Of a DNA stretch of 6,422 nt, positions 5,624-6,422 are shown one piece after another; the first letter of the stretch is position 1, and each line of letters starts with the position of its first letter. Source of the stretch: Candidatus Woesearchaeota archaeon (GTDB lineage: Archaea; Nanobdellota; Nanobdellia; SCGC-AAA011-G17; VGLX01); the NCBI GenBank assembly GCA_016866645.1, contig VGLX01000080.1, positions 1-6,422 of the forward strand, given 5' to 3'. Below the pieces are notes generated by a model, which was not told the origin of the DNA, searched no databases, and saw only the letters and a list, made by a program, of their open reading frames with translations. The translations under genes were made by a program, and so were the position numbers.

Positions 5624-6422
5624 ATGAATGTTGCGATTAACGGTTTCGGAAGAATAGGAAGAACCATACTCAGGATAGCCTTAGACCAAGGCGTGAACGT
5701 AGTAGCAGTAAACGACATGCACGGGGCGGCAGAAGCCGCGTATCTTCTAAAATACGACACTACTTACGGAAGATGCAAACACGATATAAAGTTCCAAAAC
5801 GATTCTTTAATAGTAGATGGTAGATCTATAAAGATGTTAAGTGAGAAAGAGCCTAACAAGCTGCCTTGGAATAGCCTAGGCGTAGATGTAGTAATAGAGA
5901 GTACAGGGATTTTCACTGATAGGGACGGGGCTGCGAAACACTTAGAAGCTGGAGCTAAGAAGGTTTTGATAAGCGCACCGGCCAAGAAGCCAGACTTCAC
6001 AATACTCATGGGTGTGAACCACGAACAGCTAAAGCCTGAGCATAACATAATCTCGGTAGCATCGTGCACTACGAACTGCTTAGCGCCGGTCATGAAAGTC
6101 TTGCACGACAATTTCAAGATAAAAAAAGCCTTGATGACAACCATCCACGCTTACACTAACGACCAAGTGGTCCAAGACGGATTCCACAGGGACCCCAGAA
6201 GAGGGCGAACATGCGGCATGAACATGATACCAACAACCACCGGAGCCTCTAAAGCAGTAGAAGAAGTCCTGCCAGAACTAAAAGGCAAGCTGTATGGGAT
6301 GGCGGTAAGAGTGCCAGTAGCGTGCGGCTCACTAGTTGACCTATCTGTCCAGGTAGAGAAACAAGCGACAGTCCAGGATATAAACGCGGCTGTCAAGAAA
6401 GCGTCAGAGACGAGCATGAAAG
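5624..6422 (+). CDS. Type I glyceraldehyde-3-phosphate dehydrogenase, 3' end missing
   Basis: NAD(P)-dependent phosphorylating GAPDH of glycolysis and gluconeogenesis, converting glyceraldehyde-3-phosphate to 1,3-bisphosphoglycerate. About 266 residues of a usual 330-340 are present; the frame is open to the window edge, so the truncation comes from the window, not from damage. The Rossmann motif INGFGRIGR is at 5-13. VND at 29-31 keeps the Asp (D31) that favours NAD over NADP. SVASCTTNC (144-152) carries the catalytic Cys148, and H175 in TIHAYTND is its partner. The phosphate-site stretch PTTTGASKAV (203-212) and R229 are also present. This is the bacterial/eukaryotic class I enzyme, not the class II form found in most archaea. 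The position after the Asp-Gln-Val-Val loop reads Gly-Phe (186-187) where NAD enzymes often have Leu-Pro, so cofactor choice is not certain. It follows the glucan operon on the same strand but may have its own promoter. Confidence 0.96.
   Translation, partial: MNVAINGFGRIGRTILRIALDQGVNVVAVNDMHGAAEAAYLLKYDTTYGRCKHDIKFQNDSLIVDGRSIKMLSEKEPNKLPWNSLGVDVVIESTGIFTDRDGAAKHLEAGAKKVLISAPAKKPDFTILMGVNHEQLKPEHNIISVASCTTNCLAPVMKVLHDNFKIKKALMTTIHAYTNDQVVQDGFHRDPRRGRTCGMNMIPTTTGASKAVEEVLPELKGKLYGMAVRVPVACGSLVDLSVQVEKQATVQDINAAVKKASETSMK

Noticed and set aside
5764..6144. 126-codon open frame on the minus strand
   Set aside because: It lies wholly antisense to the clearly conserved GAPDH gene, has no recognisable domain, and is explained by the codon pattern of the + strand gene.

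Overview
The window looks like a piece of an archaeal chromosome, most likely from a small-genome DPANN-type lineage (Woesearchaeota/Pacearchaeota-like). This assignment is inferred. It rests on heavy use of AGG/AGA and ATA codons, Shine-Dalgarno sequences of the GGAGGTGA type, tightly packed or overlapping genes, an A/T-rich TATA-like leader, and the pairing of a GH57 glycosidase with a eukaryote-type GT3 glycogen synthase. All seven genes read on the + strand. The whole window is coding except the first 82 bases and short gaps of 12, 27 and 48 bases. I see no RNA gene, mobile element or CRISPR array.

Layout: (i) 1-82 is an AT-rich leader with TATA-like stretches. (ii) 83-1297 is a GT4/GT5-type glycogen-synthase-like glycosyltransferase. 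(iii) 1298-2527 is an intracellular GH57 alpha-amylase-type enzyme that starts directly after the previous stop codon. (iv) 2502-2810, 2810-3391 and 3404-3766 are three tandem small paralogues sharing one core domain, which I believe is DUF5752. One is minimal, one carries a Pro/Gln-rich linker and a C-terminal membrane anchor, and one carries a lysine-rich N-terminal tail. (v) 3794-5575 is a GT3 (GYS-type) glycogen synthase. (vi) From 5624 to the window end is a truncated type I glyceraldehyde-3-phosphate dehydrogenase.

The first six genes are spaced 0, -26, -1, +12 and +27 bases apart and form a probable operon for synthesis and remodelling of a cytoplasmic alpha-glucan. The two glycosyltransferases would elongate (or start and elongate) the chain, and the GH57 enzyme would cut or rearrange it. 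The gap gene links the locus to central glycolysis.

The most interesting part is the triplet of small paralogues between the catabolic and anabolic enzymes. Their shared core, different tails and predicted C-terminal coiled coils suggest a scaffolding, membrane-tethering or regulatory set for the glucan enzymes. A 38-base perfect repeat shared by the second and third copies points to recent duplication or gene conversion. That role is inference: I know of no established function for the domain.
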